Shown piece by piece: positions 59,811-64,000 of a stretch of 64,000 bases of DNA (position 1 is the first letter of the stretch; every line of letters starts with the position of its first letter). Source of the stretch: Membranipora membranacea. Its lineage: Eukaryota; Bryozoa; Gymnolaemata; Cheilostomatida; Membraniporidae. Below the pieces are notes generated by a model. The model made no database searches and was not told the origin of the DNA. It worked only from the letters and a program-made list of their open reading frames with translations. The translations under genes were made by a program, and so were the position numbers. The stretch spans positions 12,822,062-12,886,061 of the forward strand of contig OU612074.1 in NCBI GenBank assembly GCA_914767715.1, in the 5' to 3' direction.

Positions 59811-61276
59811 TTATTCTGGAGAAGAATAAGTCCTTAGGACTTGTACCCAGAAAACAGAAAAATTGATAAAAATATGGTGTAGAATTAAAAAGACATGTAA
59901 CTAAAAATCAAGAACAATGACAGGTAAAATTACAACGTACACGCAGGCATTAATTAGCAGTAAAACATTACACAAGTTGATACACAATAGCAATAGAAAA
60001 GTTAGAACAATGTAGCAGTAGGCTAAAATGAAGATGAATGATAAGAACTGACTCATTAATTGAGAAGTTTGAGGACGAGGCTCCGAGTGGCATTTTTGAA
60101 TGTAGCAAGGGATTGACTCAGCTTAACATGATTGGGTAATTCGTTAAACTTCTGAGCACCAAAATTAGCTAAAGCAAATCTAAAAATTTTCCTTGGATAG
60201 TCTAAACCCAGAACTTTTAGCAAGCAGAGTTTCACTAGTTAATTTCTCGGGGAGCAGATTGGTATCAATTATTGGGACTAAACTATTAACAATTTTATAA
60301 AACGTCAGCAGATACAAATATTCGAAACGCAAAGTTAAAACAGGGATGTTGTAGGTCTTTCGAGTATTATCTTTAGAACTATTATAGTCTATAATTTTGA
60401 AACATCTATTCTCAATTTTTAAAAATTCTTTTTTGACATAGTCGTTTGTGGTAATTAAAACAGGAGAGCTGTATTCCAGATTAGAACGTATAAGTCCAAT
60501 GTACCAAAGCTTAGCTAATTTAGGTGTCAGGAATTTTCTATTACGTTGAAAGTTGGTGACTATTGGATAAAGTTTTTGTTTAATTTTACTGGTATGAGAT
60601 TTAAAATTTAATTTGTTATCAAGAATCACACCTAAGTACTTAATTTTGTCAGATTGTTTGAAAATGAGATTATTAAATTTAAGTTCCGGAGGTTTGATGT
60701 TACGTTTATTAGAAATGGTCATGACATCCGTTTTACCGCTGTTTAGAACAAGGCAATTTTCACTGTACCAACTGGATGCTTGATGAATGCTTTTTTCCAT
60801 AAGTTTTGTGGAAATGTCTGGGTTTTCCCCACTGGTGACTAGTAGGCAGTCATCAGCATATAGATAACAATTTTTGAGCTCCATCAGATCGTTAATAAAC
60901 ATGATAAACAGGAGTGGTCCAAGTACAGACCCCTGCGGCACACCAGTTATAACTCGACTGCATTCAGATACACAACCATTAACTTTCATGGCCTGCTCTC
61001 GACTTGAAAGATAATTTGTAATTAAATTTGATGCATTAGAGTGGAAATTGAATTTCGTTAACAGTTTACTGGCAAGGATCTTATGGTTTACGCAATCAAA
61101 AGCTTTACGGATATCAAGTGCAAAAACTGTGACAAATTGTGACTCGTGCTTTGACAGCAGGGAACGAAATTTGTTGACTAGTTGAGTTAAAATTTGATCA
61201 GTGGATGTTCCATTTCTGAAACCAAAATGGCGAGAGGCTATTAGATCATTAATTTCCAGGTAATCACGAATTTGGT
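59811..61276 (-). mobile_element. 5'-truncated non-LTR retrotransposon (LINE) with reverse transcriptase
   Basis: The minus-strand frame from 61276 down to about 60181 contains RT blocks in order: FGFRNGTSTDQI, the catalytic FALDIRKAFD, GVPQGSVLGPLLF, YADD, and the later KIKYLGVILD. The GVPQGS/YADD style is that of Jockey/CR1-like clades. After SKENF (stop about 60180) a one-base shift continues with RFALANFGAQKFNELPNHV to a stop at 60058-60056, the usual C-terminal tail, so the copy is frameshifted. The endonuclease domain and everything 5' of RT are missing, and AATAAA near 59816 marks the 3' end. Inactive by truncation and frameshift. Confidence 0.85.
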
Positions 61277-61365
61277 AAATGTATCATCAATCTTGTATTT
61301 CATGTATCTTATGTATCTTGTATCATGTATCATCGATCTTATATGTATCTGTATCTGTATCATTA
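61275..61365. repeat. Degenerate TGTATC-type simple repeat at the LINE truncation point
   Basis: Irregular runs of TGTATC/TGTATCT and ATCTTG begin exactly where the LINE reading frame is cut off. It may be the target site or a product of the 5' junction. Confidence 0.6.
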
Positions 61366-62263
61366 TATTCACGTAAAGCTTGCTGGAGAGCAGCTAAAAT
61401 AAAAAGTGATTACTTTATTACTTATTACCTAGACGGACAGCAGCATTATTACATATATTAGTATTAAAGGGAAACCAGCCAAAATGTCTGGTGGTATCCG
61501 ACCAAATAGGGGTAGTTGTCATGTAAGAAAAGGCTATGGGTGGATGAGGTCATGGTTATCGTGCATTCAGCCAGGTATGTGTTGAGTTGCCCCCTCCCAA
61601 AACAGATGTTCTTATGGCGAATTAGTTCACCTGCCTGCCTCTACTGAGACAATAATTACGAGGCGATAGGAACACACACAAAAAAATCTTAGAGCGTATT
61701 ATTTTGAAAGGAAAATAATGGCTAAATCCACACGAACAAGAAAGAGTTGTGTGTTCGTTACTCAACTCGGTTTATTTTCACCACATAAATATCTTTCAAT
61801 TAATAGACAAACATTTCACCAGTGTAGTAGTAGATTTGGTAACTATTAGTCTTCATATAGCTTTCAAAGTCTAGCACTTTGATTTTGCAGTCATGACTGG
61901 ACAGCTGAGTTTTACTGTGCTGTATTCTTTGTCAAGTATAAAATTGTTTTACCGGAGTTTGGCAAATATCAGTTTCGGTAGTGCTGTTTCGCACAACCCC
62001 TAATCGACCCAACTATCTATTTAAACTTAATTTTGCGTACCCGCTCCACTCCTACACATGGCCATCAATTGGGACCGAAATAAGTTTGACAAATTTATTT
62101 AACTACATACTTACTACTAAAGATATCATACTATGTCTGCATTTACCTACATCTCATGACTTTAATATTGTGGCGTGATTTTTTAAATTCACTATTTTCA
62201 GCTGCGCTAGTTCCTTGACCAATGAAATTGCTTTGGATGCATTTTTTTCTACAGATTTGAACA
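61366..62263. other. Interval without a supported gene
   Basis: AT-rich sequence with only short frames lacking domain signal. Confidence 0.5.
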
Positions 62264-62815
62264 CAAATTCTGCTTCAACTAGCTCATCAGAGCCCCCAGC
62301 ACCCTCGGGTGTATACCTCTCCTGTATACTTGTCTACTGACTGACTCATGGAAGGACATGTGACAGCATGGAAAGACATGCTGACAGGCTGTGAAGACAG
62401 CTAAACCTACTTCAAGGGGTCCCAGCAATGGGCCATGTAAGGCCGATAACCCTAACACGTACGCTGTGTTTCATAGGGTGGCAATGGTGGATTGGAATGT
62501 GCTGTGGGGTGAGAGAACACAACTCCGAATTGTGAATAACGGGCTATCTAATTAGCGCCATCGACCCAGTCTTTTTTGGGGATGGTGAGATGGCGCAATC
62601 GGTTAGTGCACTTGCTATTCACTGCCAGGCGATTAGTGTCGTCGCAGGAGTTGTGGGTTCGAGTCCCACTGGGGGAGCTTTCATTGTTGATTGTTCCAGG
62701 CCCCAGCATCCTCTCCTGGGAACGGTGACAGCAATTTTGTAGCAGTAAGAGTGGTTCTAGGAGTAGCTCTCGTCTTAATTGTTATTCTTATAATCATCAT
62801 AATCTGTAAATACTT
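62264..62815 (+). pseudogene. Receptor transmembrane exon split by a SINE
   Basis: After TTTCTACAG the left part reads DLNTNSASTSSSEPP in phase 1, like the Ser/Pro juxtamembrane start of gene C's transmembrane exon. At 62281 a SINE unit begins. After it, from 62702, the frame resumes ..SSPGNGDSNF and a long hydrophobic span (VVLGVALVLIVILIIIIIC) ending in KYF and a stop. Both halves share the expected phase. It appears to be a transmembrane exon of another cluster member, interrupted just before its helix. No tail exons follow because a LINE relic begins at 62812. Confidence 0.55.
62281..62701 (+). mobile_element. tRNA-derived SINE-like unit, plus strand
   Basis: One full period of the repeat found at 3711-4420 (there minus): body first, then the tRNA-like head at 62580-62678 with TGGCGCAATCGG and a GTGGG-TTCGAGT-CCCAC T-arm. 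CCCCAGCAyCCTC occurs at both ends (62287 and 62701 regions), which could be a target-site duplication or the start of the next repeat period. Confidence 0.65.
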
Positions 62816-63290
62816 TTAAATATCTTGGTGTGAATATTGACTCAACACTCATATTATTGATATTTGTCGGAGAGCATCCAGCACACATAACATGCCCGTC
62901 AGCGAACCAGAACAACTGCATATAAAACTCTCTGCCAGCCTATTATTGAATATGCATCTCATATTTGGTCACCTCATCTGGCTCAAAGAAATACTTGAAG
63001 ATATAAATAGGAAAGTATTTCTGGTGTTATAACAGAAATAAATTCGACCATATATCTGACCTTATGTTACTTTATGATTGACCTGACTTGGAAACAGACC
63101 CAATATCGATAGACGTCTTTAAAATATAATAATTACAGATGACACCTCAGTCGACAGGAATAAGTTCCTTTCATACCACTCCAAGCACAACACCAGACAT
63201 GCAGCTTCTAGGCGTCACATCAACACTGATGTCAGGAAATACTCCTTCCAAATGCGAGCCTTGTAATTTACAACATGATCATTTTGATGC
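62812..63290 (+). mobile_element. Second LINE relic: reverse transcriptase C-terminal part
   Basis: Starts with FKYLGVNIDSTL, then in broken frames CQPIIEYASHIWSPHLAQRN and later a NKFLSYHSKHNTRHAASRR-type tail. These are the thumb and C-terminal motifs of LINE ORF2 (YLG, RP-LEYAS-VW, N-R). Several stops and frameshifts make it clearly dead. It is in the opposite orientation to the 60-61 kb copy. Confidence 0.65.
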
Positions 63291-64000
63291 CTTCTGAAAC
63301 TTGTGGGTGGTGGGAAGGTATCAGGATGGTTGTGTTGTGAATTATTTAATAATGCTATCAGATGTTCTACCAATCTCTTGAATATAGCTCACTAGTTCTA
63401 GATGGCCTGCTGTCTACTCTGGGGGGTTGTCACCCTGTGTTTGTGGTGGGTCGTGGGTGGTTGGTAGGAGGGGGGCGGGTGCAGCTGCAGTTTGACCATA
63501 GCCAACCCGCTAGTAGTCATCATGGTGTTTTATGTACATAAATAATATAATATAATATATGACAAGGATACTAAAACAGATCATCAACTAATGAGTATTG
63601 GATAGCAGGTCGCTCATTCACTTCATATTTCTGATCAAGGTGAGTTAATTTCCTGTCTTCACTTCTCTTTGCACATATCTGCCCAAATAATGGTCACACC
63701 AAATCCCTGATACATAATAATTATCACCCGTCAGTTAACTGATATTTTCGAATTGCATTGGTTGGTTGGTTTTTCTTTGTCACAAACATTAGGTATGCTG
63801 CGAGATTGAGTGTTTATTTTTTTATTTATTTATTTATTTATTTTTTTATTTATTGAGGTTTTCTAAAAGTTTATAATTAAAGCAAATTAAAAATAACTTG
63901 TTGACCTCATACACATTAACATAGATACAAAAAATGACTTGAATAAAAAGATATTAGTGGTAGGGTGTTACATACTATATAGTGTGTAGGATAATGAAAG
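63291..64000. other. Right-edge sequence without a supported gene
   Basis: Contains a G-rich patch near 63417-63480 and a TTTA-rich simple repeat at about 63815-63855. No coding signal was seen. Confidence 0.5.

Overview
This is a eukaryotic (animal) genomic window. The coding signal lies in short exons of about 35-270 bp with GT..AG introns, coding for secreted or membrane modules (fibronectin type III, SUEL-type lectin, PAN/apple-like, mucin-like stalks). Between them are tRNA-derived SINEs, LINE relics, MITE-like inverted-repeat elements and microsatellites. There are no bacterial operons, rRNAs or CRISPR arrays. The domain mix and AT-rich base composition fit a marine invertebrate such as a sponge or cnidarian, but no marker fixes the lineage.

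The main content is a cluster of related plus-strand, single-pass receptor genes. Gene A enters at the left edge as its last two cytoplasmic exons (802-1511). Gene B (9176-10847) is a damaged short receptor: a signal peptide plus the first half of a SUEL lectin domain, a frameshifted transmembrane exon, and a tail with several SH2-type tyrosine motifs. Gene C (21192-42058) is the centrepiece: signal peptide, Thr/Pro mucin stalk, about 17.5 FN3 domains, one transmembrane helix, and a tail with an ITAM-like pair (YDHL, 11 residues, YDSI) plus YETV. Gene D begins at 49068 with an intact eight-cysteine SUEL-like domain and is followed only to about 51408. A further receptor-type transmembrane exon, split by a SINE, lies at 62264-62815.

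The cluster grew by duplication at several scales: a ~41-42-kb segmental duplication (1-9414 matches 42412-49310), a 3.9-kb tandem duplication inside gene C (31037-34935 to 34936-38690), a ~546-bp exon-plus-intron tandem array (25686-27576), and a ~1.65-kb duplication of the tail exons (41.5 and 43.2 kb). Broken by-products (lost splice sites, nonsense codons, a truncated exon at a junction) lie beside the intact copies. This looks like a fast-evolving recognition or immune-type receptor locus. That role is inference, not shown by the sequence.

The right third differs. An array of five ~235-bp units at 52987-54176 carries a U2 snRNA-like 5' domain. Two genes then diverge from a 545-bp gap: a complete six-exon minus-strand gene for an unrecognised 247-aa coiled-coil protein (57475 to 55288) and a plus-strand ankyrin-repeat gene (58021-58546) with an apparent frameshift. 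A 5'-truncated LINE with recognisable reverse transcriptase motifs (minus, 61276-60056), a SINE-like element and a second LINE relic (62812-63290) follow. The 10848-21190 stretch holds no gene I can support, only MITE-like and foldback repeats.
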